Positions 25,892 to 35,524 of a stretch of 64,000 nt of DNA are shown one piece after another. Within the stretch, counting starts at the first letter, position 1. Every line of letters begins with the position of its first letter. This DNA is from JACDBZ01 sp038233215 (GTDB lineage Bacteria; Chloroflexota; Limnocylindria; QHBO01): contig JBBSML010000012.1 of NCBI GenBank assembly GCA_038233215.1, positions 9,622 through 73,621 on the forward strand, read 5' to 3'. Below the pieces are notes generated by a model, which made no database searches, was not told the DNA's origin, and saw only the letters and a list, made by a program, of their open reading frames with translations. The translations under genes were made by a program, and so were the position numbers.

Positions 25892-27124
25892 ATGATCAAA
25901 GTCCTCATCGTCGACGACATTCCCGAGACACGCGACCACCTCTCGCGTCTCCTTGGCCTGGAGCGTGAGATCGACGTTGCCGGCACCGCCGGCTCCGGCG
26001 AGGAGGCGATCCGCGTATCGATGGAGCTACGGCCGGATGTCATCGTCATGGACATCAACATGCCGGGCATGGACGGCATCGCCGCCGCCGAGATCATCTC
26101 GCAGCGACTTCCGCACAGCCCGATCATCATGATGAGTGTCCATGGCGAGGCGGAGCAGCTCAAGCGATCCATGCTCGCGGGTGCCCGTGAGTTCCTCGTC
26201 AAGCCGTTCAGCGGCGACGAGTTCTCGACCTCGATCAAGCGCGTGCATGAGCGTGAGCTGACTCGCCGAGAGCAGATGCAGGAGACGTCCGGCGGGGCCG
26301 TAGCGACACCCGCCGGCGAATCCGGCGACCCCGAGGACCACCAGGTGATCGGCGTGTTCTCACCGAAGGGCGGCGCTGGACGAACGACATTGGCCGTGAA
26401 CCTGGCACTCGCCCTCAAACGGGAGACGAACCAGCGCGTGGCCCTCATCGACGCGAACCTTCAATTCGGCGACGTCGGCGTTCTCCTGAATCTGAACCCG
26501 AAGAACCGCTCCGTCGCGGAGGCCGTCGAAGGCGGCGAGCCTGACGGTGACATCATCGAATCCGTCATGGTCGAGCACTCGACCGGCATCCGCGTGCTCC
26601 TCGCCCCACCGTCGCCAGAGGGCGCCGACCTCGTCACGCCCGCATACCTCAAGAAGATCATCGGGTTCCTGCGCGAGACGCACGACTGGGTCGTGGTGGA
26701 CCTTCCGTCGGGCCTCAACGATCACACCCTGGGGGTCCTTGACGGGGCCGATCAGATCCTGGTCGTCGCCGCGCTCGAGATCACCACCATCAAGAACGTT
26801 CGGCTCTTCCTGGAGATCGCGGATCAGCTCGACTACGAGCGCTCGAAGATTCGCCTCGTCATCAACCGATCGGACGCCTCGCAGGGCATCCGCATCGGCG
26901 ATGTGGAGGCCTCCATTCGCCGCTCCATCGACGGCACGATCGTCTCCGACGGCCGCCTCGCCGTGCTCGCGGTGAATCGCGGAGTGCCGTTCGTCGTATC
27001 TCATCCAGAGTCGCCGCTCTCGCGCGACGTCTTCAAGCTCGCCCGAACGCTCGCCGGCGCGGGGACAGCCACCACCGGAAAGACCGATAAGGCCGCAAAG
27101 CGCGGACTCTTCGCACGCCGCTGA
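25892..27124 (+). CDS. cpaE: CpaE/TadZ-like: receiver domain fused to MinD/ParA ATPase
   Basis: The 410-residue protein positions the Tad machine. Residues 1-125 are a receiver domain with Asp8-Asp9, phospho-acceptor Asp54 (VIVMDINMPG), and the Lys of FLVKPF; these look intact, whereas classical TadZ proteins have a degenerate receiver. Residues 150-400 are a MinD-like ATPase with deviant Walker A KGGAGRTT (159-166) and a VVVDLPSGL Walker B region. An intact receiver suggests phosphorylation control, perhaps by one of the flanking kinases. It is followed by cpaF after 22 nt. Confidence 0.87.
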   Translation: MIKVLIVDDIPETRDHLSRLLGLEREIDVAGTAGSGEEAIRVSMELRPDVIVMDINMPGMDGIAAAEIISQRLPHSPIIMMSVHGEAEQLKRSMLAGAREFLVKPFSGDEFSTSIKRVHERELTRREQMQETSGGAVATPAGESGDPEDHQVIGVFSPKGGAGRTTLAVNLALALKRETNQRVALIDANLQFGDVGVLLNLNPKNRSVAEAVEGGEPDGDIIESVMVEHSTGIRVLLAPPSPEGADLVTPAYLKKIIGFLRETHDWVVVDLPSGLNDHTLGVLDGADQILVVAALEITTIKNVRLFLEIADQLDYERSKIRLVINRSDASQGIRIGDVEASIRRSIDGTIVSDGRLAVLAVNRGVPFVVSHPESPLSRDVFKLARTLAGAGTATTGKTDKAAKRGLFARR

Positions 27125-27146
27125 GACCATTGGAAGGACGCAGCAC

Positions 27147-28598
27147 ATGTCATTGCTGAAGCGAATCGAGCGGGCCCGTCCCGCCGCAGAAGGGGAACCG
27201 CAGACGCCCGCGGTCCCCGCGACGGTTCCACCGTCGGGTGGAGCGCCCCAGACGCCGGCCCATGGCGTGAGCGGACCGCCCGCGTCGACACCGCCACCGG
27301 TTGCGGCGCCATCGCGCTTCGCCGGCGCAATGCCAGCTCGCGAATCGTTCCGGGAGGCGAAATTCCGCGTCCAGAATCGGCTCGTCAATGAGCTGGACCC
27401 CAAGCTCGATCTTTCCAACCAGGTCGAGGTCCGGCGCCAGATCGAAGACCTCTTCAGCCGCATCGCCGATGAGGAGGGCCTGGCCCTCACTCGTGCCGAG
27501 CGCGTCCGCATGCTCGAACAGATCACGGACGAGATCCTTGGCCTGGGCCCGCTCGAGCCGCTGCTCCGCGACGAGACGCTCACCGAGGTGATGGTCAACG
27601 GACCGCAGCAAGTCTACATCGAGCGCGACGGCAGGCTGGAGCTCACGAACGTGACGTTCCAGAACGACGAGCACGTGATGCGGATCATCCAGCGCATCAT
27701 CGCGCCCATCGGTCGCCGCGTCGACGAGTCCAGCCCCATGGTCGATGCTCGCCTTGCCGATGGCTCACGCGTGAACGCGATCATCCCGCCGCTCTCGCTG
27801 GTCGGCCCGGTCGTCACCATTCGAAAATTCTCGGCAACACCGTTCTCCGTGGACGATCTGATTCGATTCGGGACCGCGACACCCGAGATGTTCGAGTTCC
27901 TCGAGGCCTGCGTGAAGGCGCGCTTGAATGTCTTCGTTTCCGGCGGCACCGGGTCCGGCAAGACCACGATGCTCAACATCCTGTCGTCGTTCATCCCGGA
28001 TGACGAGCGGATCGTGACCATCGAGGACGCGGCCGAGCTCCAGCTTCGCCAGGAACACGTGGTCACGCTCGAATCGCGACCCGCGAACATCGAGGGCAAG
28101 GGCGCCATCCCCATCCGCGAGCTCGTGCGCAACTCCCTGCGTATGCGACCCGACCGCATCGTGGTCGGCGAGTGCCGCTCCGGAGAGGCACTCGACATGC
28201 TCCAGGCAATGAACACCGGCCACGACGGCTCGATGTCGACTGGCCACGCGAACAGCCCACGAGACATGCTCAGCCGCCTGGAGACCATGGTCCTCATGGC
28301 CGGCATGGACCTGCCACTCAAGGCGATCCGTGAACAGGTAGCGTCGGCCGTCGACCTGATCGTTCAGCAGAACCGACTCAAGGACGGATCCCGCAAGATC
28401 GTGAACATCACCGAGGTCCAGGGCATGGAAGGTGACGTCATCGTCATGCAGGACGTCTTCGTCTATGAGCAGACCGGGGTCATCGAGGGCAAGATCCAGG
28501 GTCGCCTCAGGCCGACCGGTATCCGTCCGAAGTTCGTCGAAAAGTTCGAGGCCGCCGGAATCCATCTGCCGAACAATATCTTCGGGTCCCCATTCTGA
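27147..28598 (+). CDS. cpaF: Tad pilus assembly ATPase CpaF/TadA
   Basis: The 483-residue secretion ATPase powers pilin polymerisation. A proline-rich N-terminus (residues 15-60) leads into the N-terminal domain and the core ATPase with Walker A GGTGSGKTT (266-274), the Asp box VTIEDAAEL, Walker B IVVGECRSGEALDML and the His box STGHANSPRD. Length and motif order are standard. Its stop overlaps the tadB start by one base (TGATG). Confidence 0.95.
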   Translation: MSLLKRIERARPAAEGEPQTPAVPATVPPSGGAPQTPAHGVSGPPASTPPPVAAPSRFAGAMPARESFREAKFRVQNRLVNELDPKLDLSNQVEVRRQIEDLFSRIADEEGLALTRAERVRMLEQITDEILGLGPLEPLLRDETLTEVMVNGPQQVYIERDGRLELTNVTFQNDEHVMRIIQRIIAPIGRRVDESSPMVDARLADGSRVNAIIPPLSLVGPVVTIRKFSATPFSVDDLIRFGTATPEMFEFLEACVKARLNVFVSGGTGSGKTTMLNILSSFIPDDERIVTIEDAAELQLRQEHVVTLESRPANIEGKGAIPIRELVRNSLRMRPDRIVVGECRSGEALDMLQAMNTGHDGSMSTGHANSPRDMLSRLETMVLMAGMDLPLKAIREQVASAVDLIVQQNRLKDGSRKIVNITEVQGMEGDVIVMQDVFVYEQTGVIEGKIQGRLRPTGIRPKFVEKFEAAGIHLPNNIFGSPF

Positions 28599-29590
28599 TG
28601 GGCATGCTTCCCTTCCTCATCGCCGGACTGTCCGCGATGGCTATTCTCTTGATCGCCGTAGGCGTCTCCATGAGCGGCGGCTCGGGAACGGTGGCGTCGC
28701 GCCTGGAGCGGTACGCGTCGGCGCAGTCGGATGCGAATGGCGGCGCGGCCAATGATCGCGGCAGCGCCGTCGTTGAGGGTCTTACGCGCGTCATGGAGCG
28801 GCAGGATCGCGGAGCGCGCCTAGGAGTCGAGCTCGCTCGTGCCGACCTGAAGCTTCGGCCTGCCGAGTTTGCTCTCGCGTGGTTCGCTTCTCCCTTCCTG
28901 TTCGCCGGTGCCGCGTTCTTGCTGAGCGTCATCTTTCCAGCACTTGGGAATCCGGTGGCACTCGCGGTCGCAGCCGCCATTGGCGCATATTTTCCTCGGT
29001 TCTACCTCAAGCGACGCCAGGGAAAGCGGCTCAAGGCATTCGCCACGCAGTTGCCTGACACGATCACGCTGCTCGCGAACTCTCTCCGTGCCGGATCGTC
29101 CTTCCTCCAGGGCGTCGAGCTCGTCACGCGTGAGGGGCGTCCGCCCATCAGCGAAGAGTTCGAGCGCGTCGTGCGCGAAATGCAGCTCGGGATGGCACTT
29201 CAACCGGCCCTCAATAACCTGGCCCGCAGGGTGGACAGTGAGGATCTGGACCTCGTGGTGACGGCGATCAGCATCCAGAGCCAGGTCGGCGGTAACCTCG
29301 CCACGGTCCTCGATTCAATCGCTCACACCATTCGCGAACGAGTACGGTTGATCGGCGAGATCAACACCCTCACCGCCATGCAGCGCTACAGCGGGTATGT
29401 CATTACAGCCCTCCCGTTTGGCCTCGGCCTTATCCTTTTGGTGATCAGCCCGACCTACATGGCACCGATGTTCGAACGTCCCCCGGAGGCCTTCGGCCTG
29501 CCCCTCGGCGTCATCTTCTTCCTCGTCGGGCTCTTCATGATGGGCATGGGCTACTTCCTTATCCGACGCATCGTAGATATCAAGGTTTGA
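28598..29590 (+). CDS. tadB: Tad pilus inner-membrane platform protein TadB
   Basis: The 330-residue protein has an N-terminal helix, two central helices (about 95-130) and two C-terminal helices flanking a cytosolic type II secretion system F domain (LPDTITLLANSLRAGSSFLQG and QVGGNLATVLDSIAHTIRER). With TadC it forms the platform acted on by CpaF. It starts on the last base of the cpaF stop and is followed by tadC after four bases. Confidence 0.93.
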   Translation: MGMLPFLIAGLSAMAILLIAVGVSMSGGSGTVASRLERYASAQSDANGGAANDRGSAVVEGLTRVMERQDRGARLGVELARADLKLRPAEFALAWFASPFLFAGAAFLLSVIFPALGNPVALAVAAAIGAYFPRFYLKRRQGKRLKAFATQLPDTITLLANSLRAGSSFLQGVELVTREGRPPISEEFERVVREMQLGMALQPALNNLARRVDSEDLDLVVTAISIQSQVGGNLATVLDSIAHTIRERVRLIGEINTLTAMQRYSGYVITALPFGLGLILLVISPTYMAPMFERPPEAFGLPLGVIFFLVGLFMMGMGYFLIRRIVDIKV

Positions 29591-29594
29591 TGCT

Positions 29595-30512
29595 ATGACC
29601 CCTGAAATCATCGTCGCGATCCTCGCCGCCGGCGCCGTCCTCCTCGTCACATACGGGATTGCCGCCCGGCCATCCGAGGATGCCGTACAGGCACGTCTGT
29701 CACAGCTGGTCGTTCAGCCCAAGTCGCTGGAGGAAATGGAGCTCAACCAGCCCTTCTACGATCGGACCGTCCGGCCATTGATCCAGCGCCTCTCAACGGT
29801 CGGAAAGCGGAAGGACGGCGGTGTCATCGCCCGAACCGATGCTCGGCTGGAGAGAGCCGGCTATCCGGGAGGTCTTCGAGGTGCGGACTGGCTGGGCGCG
29901 AAGCTCCTCGCTGCCATCGTCGGCGGCATCAGCGTTTTCCTGCTCCTGCTCCTGGTCACCGCCGGTACCTTCGGCGTGGCGATCCTGGGTGGGTTGGTCG
30001 GCCTCATGATCGGCTTTGTCGCCCCGGAGTTCTGGCTCGGCAAGAAGATCAAGGCCCGCTCCATGGCCATGATGCTGCAACTTCCCGATGCGCTCGACCT
30101 ATTGACGATCTCGGTCGAAGCGGGGCTGGGGTTCGACGCGGCATTGGCGAAATGCGTGGAGAAGATGGAAGGACCGCTCATCGACGAGTTCCGCCAGGCG
30201 CTGGCAGAAGTACGCATGGGCCGCACTCGCCGCGATGCCCTGCGTGACGTCGCCACGCGTGCGGATGACCAGTCGCTCACCAACTTCATCGGCGCCATCG
30301 TCCAGGCAGAGCAGCTCGGCGTGCCGATCGCCAAGGTGCTCCAGATTCAGTCGCAGCAGTTGCGAATCGTCCGACGACAGCGCGCCGAGGAGGCTGCTGC
30401 GAAGGCGCCCATCAAGATGCTCTTCCCCATGGTGGGCTGCATCTTTCCGACGATCTTCATCGTGATCCTCGGACCGGCCGTCATCACCGTCATGGGCGGC
30501 ATCGGCGTCTAG
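29595..30512 (+). CDS. tadC: Tad pilus inner-membrane platform protein TadC
   Basis: The 305-residue paralog of TadB has the T2SSF domain (LPDALDLLTISVEAGLGFDAA and EQLGVPIAKVLQIQSQQL), two central helices around residues 100-140 and a C-terminal hydrophobic anchor. The order cpaB-cpaE-cpaF-tadB-tadC is the canonical Tad core. The OmpR-type regulator begins 3 nt after its stop, so the two are probably co-transcribed. Confidence 0.93.
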   Translation: MTPEIIVAILAAGAVLLVTYGIAARPSEDAVQARLSQLVVQPKSLEEMELNQPFYDRTVRPLIQRLSTVGKRKDGGVIARTDARLERAGYPGGLRGADWLGAKLLAAIVGGISVFLLLLLVTAGTFGVAILGGLVGLMIGFVAPEFWLGKKIKARSMAMMLQLPDALDLLTISVEAGLGFDAALAKCVEKMEGPLIDEFRQALAEVRMGRTRRDALRDVATRADDQSLTNFIGAIVQAEQLGVPIAKVLQIQSQQLRIVRRQRAEEAAAKAPIKMLFPMVGCIFPTIFIVILGPAVITVMGGIGV

Positions 30513-30514
30513 CC

Positions 30515-31228
30515 GTGCTACCGCCGGTGCGGCCGGCCGTCCTGCTGGTCGATGACGACCGCACGTTGCTCTCGGTGGTTTCGCGGCGCGTGAGCCGCGC
30601 CGGGTACGAGGTACGGACCGCGACATCAGGACCGGCAGCGCTCAAGCAGTTGGAGGGGACCTGGCCTGCCCTCCTGGTGATCGACCTGATGATGCCCGGC
30701 ATGGACGGCTTCGAGCTCGCCCGGCACGTGAAGCAGCTAGCTGACCTGCCGATCATCGTCCTTTCGGCCGTCGATGCGTCTGAAGCCAAGGTGAGCGCGC
30801 TGGAGCTGTATGCCGAGGATTACGTCACCAAGCCATTCGACCCCGACGAGCTGGTTGCTCGGATCCAACGCGTCCTGAGGCGGTCAGCGATCGGCAATCC
30901 GCAGCTCTCGTTTGACGGCGGGGACGTGGAGGTGGACCTGGCCACACGACGGCTGACTACGCCCGCGGGGTCGCATCAGCTCAGTCCCACCGAAGCGCGA
31001 CTGCTCCAGGTGCTCGCCGCCTCCCTCGATCGCGTCGTGCCCACCGATGAGCTCATCGACCGGGTCTGGACCGGTAGGGAGGGCGCCGATGCATCCTACC
31101 TATGGGTCACCGTCCGCCGATTACGTCGGAAGCTTGAGGCGGACCCCGACCGACCCCGCTATCTGCTGACCGAGCGCGGCCTCGGCTATCGGCTGGTCTC
31201 TAGCACGTCCGCGCCACTGCGCTCATAG
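30515..31228 (+). CDS. OmpR-family response regulator
   Basis: The 237-residue regulator has a receiver (LLVDDDRTLL, phospho-acceptor in VIDLMMPGMDG, Lys in YVTKPFDP) and a winged-helix DNA-binding domain (LSPTEARLLQVLA, YLWVTVRRLRRKLE, RGLGYRLV). GTG start two bases after the tadC stop. The partner kinase begins 4 nt downstream. Location inside the Tad operon suggests feedback control of pilus genes. Confidence 0.9.
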   Translation: MLPPVRPAVLLVDDDRTLLSVVSRRVSRAGYEVRTATSGPAALKQLEGTWPALLVIDLMMPGMDGFELARHVKQLADLPIIVLSAVDASEAKVSALELYAEDYVTKPFDPDELVARIQRVLRRSAIGNPQLSFDGGDVEVDLATRRLTTPAGSHQLSPTEARLLQVLAASLDRVVPTDELIDRVWTGREGADASYLWVTVRRLRRKLEADPDRPRYLLTERGLGYRLVSSTSAPLRS

Positions 31229-31231
31229 GCC

Positions 31232-32704
31232 GTGCCTCGCAGCGGCCTCTGGCTTCGCGTTTTCGTCGGCCTACTGTTGGCGGTGATGCCGCCCCTGCTC
31301 ATGCTGGCCGGGGCGCTCCTGCTCACCGAATATGTCCTCCACGGCACGGATCCCGCATCCGTCGCAGCCCTGGTCGTCATGGGAGCCATCGGCTGGGCGG
31401 CCATCCTGGCAATCTTCTTCACGCGCAGCCTCGCGCAGGATTACGGTTCTCTCCTTTCCCTTGCGCATCGCGGAGAACACGGTGGGGATGCCGAGGGGGA
31501 TGCCGCGTACCGCGAGCTCGCCAGCCTTCTCGACGAGAGGGATCGCCAAGTCTCGACGCTGGCGCAGCAGGCCAGCACGATTCCCATCGACGATGAACCG
31601 CGGGCGGTCGTGGCATCCCTAGTGTCGGCAGTGCGGCGCGTGATGCGGGACTCAACCTGGCGCTGCGCCGTACTGGCATCCGATCACGAGGAACTCCTCC
31701 CTCCCGGGGTCTACCAGGGAACCGAAGACGCCACCGAGCCGGGGGCTTTGGACGACCTCGAGCGTTGGGCCTCGGTCTCCGGTTGGGAGCGGCCGGCACG
31801 CCGGGAGGAGGGACCGTGGGGCGCCTTCGTCATCATCAATGTGGCCGCAAGCGAACGGGTGAGCGCCATTCTCTACGCTCCCTGGGAGGGCAGAGTTGAC
31901 CCAACGCCGGCGGAGATCGGCCTGCTCAGCCTGGTTGGCCAACATGCCGGCACCGCGCTGGAGCATTCGCTCGTCTACTCCCAGGTACGGTCGCAGGCGG
32001 ACGAACTCAACCGCATGGCCAGCATCCAGGCGGACTTCCTGCGAGGCGTCACCCACGACCTACAGACGCCGCTGACCAGCATGGCGGCGCTGGCTACCGA
32101 GCTGCAGGCGGAAGAGGTGGTTTCGGAGACGGCACGTGCGGACCTTGAATCCATCGCCCACCAGGCCGAACGTATGCGACGGATGGTAAGCCAGCTCCTG
32201 ATCGCGTCGCGCTTGGAGGCCGGAGGCATTTCAGCACACCAGGACGTTTTCGCCGTTCCGCCATTGGTGGAGCGGACATGGGCCGCGCTGCGAGCGAATC
32301 GACCCTTCGCGCTGAAGGTCGCCGGGCCTCCGCACCTCGCGGTGGCGGACCAGGATCGCCTGGAGCAGGTCCTCTGGGCGGTGCTGGATAACGCGGTCAA
32401 GTACAGTCCTGCGGGCTCGTCGGTCGACGTGCATATCAGCCCAGAAGCCGGCCTGCTCGCGATCATCGTGGCCGACCGGGGCACCGGCATGAGTGAGGCC
32501 ACCCGCGCCAGGGCATTCGACCAGTTCTATCGCGCGCCGGAGGCACGCAAGCTGGCGCCCGACGGCAGCGGAGTCGGACTGTATGCCGCGCGCGGGATCA
32601 TGCAGGCAATGGGCGGCTCCATAGACATCGACAGCCACCTCGGGCGAGGTGCGCGCGTGACACTCCGGCTGCCAGCCGAAGCGAGCGGCGCCGCCGGGGA
32701 GTAG
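31232..32704 (+). CDS. Membrane sensor histidine kinase with GAF-like domain
   Basis: The 490-residue kinase has two membrane helices (residues 9-32 and 44-64), a coiled-coil linker, a GAF-like domain at about 120-245, a HisKA domain with phospho-acceptor His275 in THDLQTP, and a HATPase domain (DNAVKYS, DRGTGM, GSGVGLYAARG). Only a short loop lies between the helices, so sensing is probably by the cytosolic GAF-like region. GTG start. It forms an operon with the regulator just upstream. Confidence 0.88.
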   Translation: MPRSGLWLRVFVGLLLAVMPPLLMLAGALLLTEYVLHGTDPASVAALVVMGAIGWAAILAIFFTRSLAQDYGSLLSLAHRGEHGGDAEGDAAYRELASLLDERDRQVSTLAQQASTIPIDDEPRAVVASLVSAVRRVMRDSTWRCAVLASDHEELLPPGVYQGTEDATEPGALDDLERWASVSGWERPARREEGPWGAFVIINVAASERVSAILYAPWEGRVDPTPAEIGLLSLVGQHAGTALEHSLVYSQVRSQADELNRMASIQADFLRGVTHDLQTPLTSMAALATELQAEEVVSETARADLESIAHQAERMRRMVSQLLIASRLEAGGISAHQDVFAVPPLVERTWAALRANRPFALKVAGPPHLAVADQDRLEQVLWAVLDNAVKYSPAGSSVDVHISPEAGLLAIIVADRGTGMSEATRARAFDQFYRAPEARKLAPDGSGVGLYAARGIMQAMGGSIDIDSHLGRGARVTLRLPAEASGAAGE

Positions 32705-32809
32705 TACGACCGTACCAATGCGATCGGGACGGTTTACGGGCAGGCTGCAAGGTGACGTGCAAGGTCGCGCTCATAGACTCCGCTCATAAGTCGCTAACGA
32801 GCCCCCAAG

Positions 32810-33898
32810 TTGTTTCGCCGACACGTATCACGAGCGTCCGCCAGCCGCGGGCAGGCAATGGTTGAGCTGGCAATCATCCTGCCACTTCTCGCTTTGCTCC
32901 TTGTGATGGCGCTGGACTTCGGTCGTGTTTTCTACAGTTCTGTGTCTCTCAACAACGCGAGCCGGGTCGGAGCTAACTACGCCGCGGCACACCCCACGGA
33001 CACGTGGGGCCCGGGTTCCAAGTACGCGAACCAGATCCAGAGAGACGCCGCCGCGATTGGCTGCCAACTACCGACTCCACTCCCGCCACCCACCTTTCTC
33101 AACGGCACCACTCCCGGAGGAGATGCACAGGTCAGGCTGACCTGCACCTTTACGCTGATCACCCCCTTGGCAAATAGCATCATCGGCGGTCCCGCGGCCC
33201 TGGCCGCGACTTCAAGCTTCCCCATCCGAAGTGGCCTTCTTGCCGGCGCGCCACCGCCTCCGCCTCCGGCAGCCTGCTTCTTGGTGCCAAATCTCGTAGG
33301 CTCCAGCGTAGCCGCTGCACGAGTCACGTGGGGCCAAGCAGGGTTTGTGGCTGGGACGTTCTCCCCAGCCACGGGCAATGATGCCGAGCCGGTCAACTTC
33401 CAGACCACCAGCCCCGTCTCGGTCCCTGGCGACTGCCTGCCGGTAACCACGACCGTGACGGTAGGGTCCACAGCTGCTCCACCGCCACCGCCCGGTTGCC
33501 GGATCGTGCCGCAGCTGGTAGGCCTGAGCGGAGCCGCGGCACGCGCTGAGTGGACCAGCTACGGTTTCGCGGCCGGCACATTCTCGCCTGCCACCGGCAA
33601 CGACAGCTCGACGGTGCTCACGCAGACCACGAACCCGGCTGCCTCGCCAGGCGGCTGTATCTCGCCGACCTCGTCGGTCACCGTTACCTTCGGCGCCGCA
33701 CCACCACCACCAACGTGCACCGTGCCCGGGCTGAGCGGCGTCGGTGCCAACCAGGCGACAAACCAGTGGACGGGTGCCGGTTTCAGCGGGACCCTCACGA
33801 TCACGCGACCGCCCAATGGCAACTACCAGATCAAGAACCAGACCATCGTGGGTGGCCAGAAGGTGCCGTGCAACAGCGCGATGTCGGTGGGCGGATAG
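32810..33898 (+). CDS. TadE-type pseudopilin carrying three PASTA-like domains
   Basis: The 362-residue protein begins as a TadE pseudopilin: RGQAMVELAIILPLLALLL at residues 13-31, where Glu19 matches the pilin-like motif. A polyproline linker (148-153) leads to three PASTA-like repeats, each starting with Cys and closed by a second Cys 51-53 residues on (156/209, 230/283, 303/354), separated by further proline runs. Repeats contain VPxLVG and AGTFSPATGND. PASTA domains elsewhere bind peptidoglycan fragments, so a pilus-to-wall anchor is possible. TTG start, no ribosome binding site. It heads the TadE-TadE-TadG group. Confidence 0.8.
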   Translation: MFRRHVSRASASRGQAMVELAIILPLLALLLVMALDFGRVFYSSVSLNNASRVGANYAAAHPTDTWGPGSKYANQIQRDAAAIGCQLPTPLPPPTFLNGTTPGGDAQVRLTCTFTLITPLANSIIGGPAALAATSSFPIRSGLLAGAPPPPPPAACFLVPNLVGSSVAAARVTWGQAGFVAGTFSPATGNDAEPVNFQTTSPVSVPGDCLPVTTTVTVGSTAAPPPPPGCRIVPQLVGLSGAAARAEWTSYGFAAGTFSPATGNDSSTVLTQTTNPAASPGGCISPTSSVTVTFGAAPPPPTCTVPGLSGVGANQATNQWTGAGFSGTLTITRPPNGNYQIKNQTIVGGQKVPCNSAMSVGG

Positions 33899-33899
33899 C

Positions 33900-34379
33900 A
33901 TGCGCCTGCTTCAACGTCGCCCCAGACGAGGCCAGTCCCTCGTGGAGTTCGCGCTCGTTCTCCCGATCTTCTTCCTGCTCCTGTTCGGAGTACTGGATCT
34001 CGGTCGCGGCGTTCTCGCCTTCAACTCTGTGTCCAACGCGGCACGGGAGGGCGTTCGAACGGCGATTGTCGATCAAACGGTTTCTGCCATCAAGGCACGA
34101 GCCGCCAGGACGTCCACCGGGGCTGCGCTCTCCGCCGGGGACATCCGCATCGCGTTCCGCAGGAGTGACGACCCCACCAACATCAGCAACGTGTGCAACC
34201 CGGTTCGCGAAGGATGCGTCGCCGTCGTGACCGTGCAAACGCTCTTCCAGGCGGCAACGCCGTTGATCGGCAACATCGTCGGCCCGGTCTGCATTCAGTC
34301 CACGACCATGATGGCCGTCGAGGCCGTACCAACCCCCACCCCCGCTCCACCTCCCGCGTGGACGGCGGCCTGTCCGTGA
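33900..34379 (+). CDS. TadE-type pseudopilin
   Basis: The 159-residue protein has the TadE signature RRGQSLVEFALVLPIFFLLLFGVLDLGRG within the first 40 residues and a small extracytoplasmic domain with two Cys (VCNPVREGC), ending in a proline-rich tail. Minor pseudopilins of this class are needed for Tad pilus assembly. The ATG starts one base after the preceding stop; its own stop overlaps the next start (TGATG). Confidence 0.85.
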   Translation: MRLLQRRPRRGQSLVEFALVLPIFFLLLFGVLDLGRGVLAFNSVSNAAREGVRTAIVDQTVSAIKARAARTSTGAALSAGDIRIAFRRSDDPTNISNVCNPVREGCVAVVTVQTLFQAATPLIGNIVGPVCIQSTTMMAVEAVPTPTPAPPPAWTAACP

Positions 34380-35524
34380 TGGAGAAGACAATGCCCCGCT
34401 CCCACACTGCGCGCCCTGACGAGCGCGGCCAGATTCTCGTGATGGTCGCCGCTGGGCTTTTCACGCTCATCGCCTTCATCGGCGTCATCATTGATGGCGG
34501 CAACGCGTGGTCGCAGCAGCGCGGCATGCAGAACGGCACAGACGCGGCAGCCGAGGCGGGCGCGGTCGTCCTGGCCCAGCGGATCAGTGGAGCGTCCCGA
34601 ACCGATTCTGATGTCGCCGCCGCGGTTGCGAACTTCGGCGCCAAGAACAACATCCAGGTTCCGGCGGCGTACTACACCGACTACACCGGTTCCCTGCTCG
34701 CCCCGAGTGGCACGACCACCACGGATCCGTCCGCCGCGGCGCGCGTCGGCGGCGGGTCGATCCCCAATGGAACGCAGGGCGTACGCGCCTCCGGCCGGCG
34801 AACGTTCGAGACCTTTCTTGCCCGTATCATCGGTATCAATCAGTGGACGACGTCGGGGGAGGCAACGGCGGTCACGGGGCCCCCGCGGAGCATCTGCGCA
34901 GGTGCGGACGGATGCGCCCTGCTGCCCGTGGCCTTCCCGGTCAACCTGATCCAGTGCGATGGGTCAGACAAGGTGCAGTACAAGGTGCCGGTGGAGCCCT
35001 ACGTCGCGGGTAGGCGGTACATCTTTCCGCTCTGCTTCAACTCGCCAGGCAACGTGGGCTGGCTCGACTGGGTTCCCCCAGCCGGTGGCGCGAGCGAGGT
35101 GGCATCGTCCATCTCCACTCCGAATAATCCAGCCATTGACCTGCCGTCATGGGCCGGAATCGACCAGACTGGCAACATCAGCAGCTCGCAAGTCGAGAAT
35201 GCACTCAACGGCTACATTGGTCAGCCAGTCACGCTCCCGCTGTTCGACAGCACCTGCGATATGGAACCGTCTGGAGTTCTTGTCGGTGATTGTCCGGCCG
35301 GCCATGTCGGCGGAAATGGGAACAACCAGTGGTACCACATACCGACAGTCATGTCCCTGGTCATCGAGCGCGCCTACATCAACGGGACCTACAGCCAGTG
35401 CGCGCCGGTTGGCGCCAAGAGCTGCATCATCGGCACGGTCACTTCCTTGACTGAGTCGGGCACGGTGGGACAGGTTACGGGCACCACCGTATATGACAAT
35501 GTCAGGGTCCAGCTCGTCCGCTAG
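34379..35524 (+). CDS. TadG-like pilus-assembly protein
   Basis: The 381-residue protein has an N-terminal TadE/G-like segment, DERGQILVMVAAGLFTLIAFIGVIIDGGNAW, then an AAAEAGAVVLAQR stretch typical of TadG and a Cys-containing extracytoplasmic domain that lacks an evident von Willebrand domain. Its one-base overlap with tadE supports co-expression. It converges on the second pseudopilin group. Confidence 0.8.
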   Translation: MEKTMPRSHTARPDERGQILVMVAAGLFTLIAFIGVIIDGGNAWSQQRGMQNGTDAAAEAGAVVLAQRISGASRTDSDVAAAVANFGAKNNIQVPAAYYTDYTGSLLAPSGTTTTDPSAAARVGGGSIPNGTQGVRASGRRTFETFLARIIGINQWTTSGEATAVTGPPRSICAGADGCALLPVAFPVNLIQCDGSDKVQYKVPVEPYVAGRRYIFPLCFNSPGNVGWLDWVPPAGGASEVASSISTPNNPAIDLPSWAGIDQTGNISSSQVENALNGYIGQPVTLPLFDSTCDMEPSGVLVGDCPAGHVGGNGNNQWYHIPTVMSLVIERAYINGTYSQCAPVGAKSCIIGTVTSLTESGTVGQVTGTTVYDNVRVQLVR

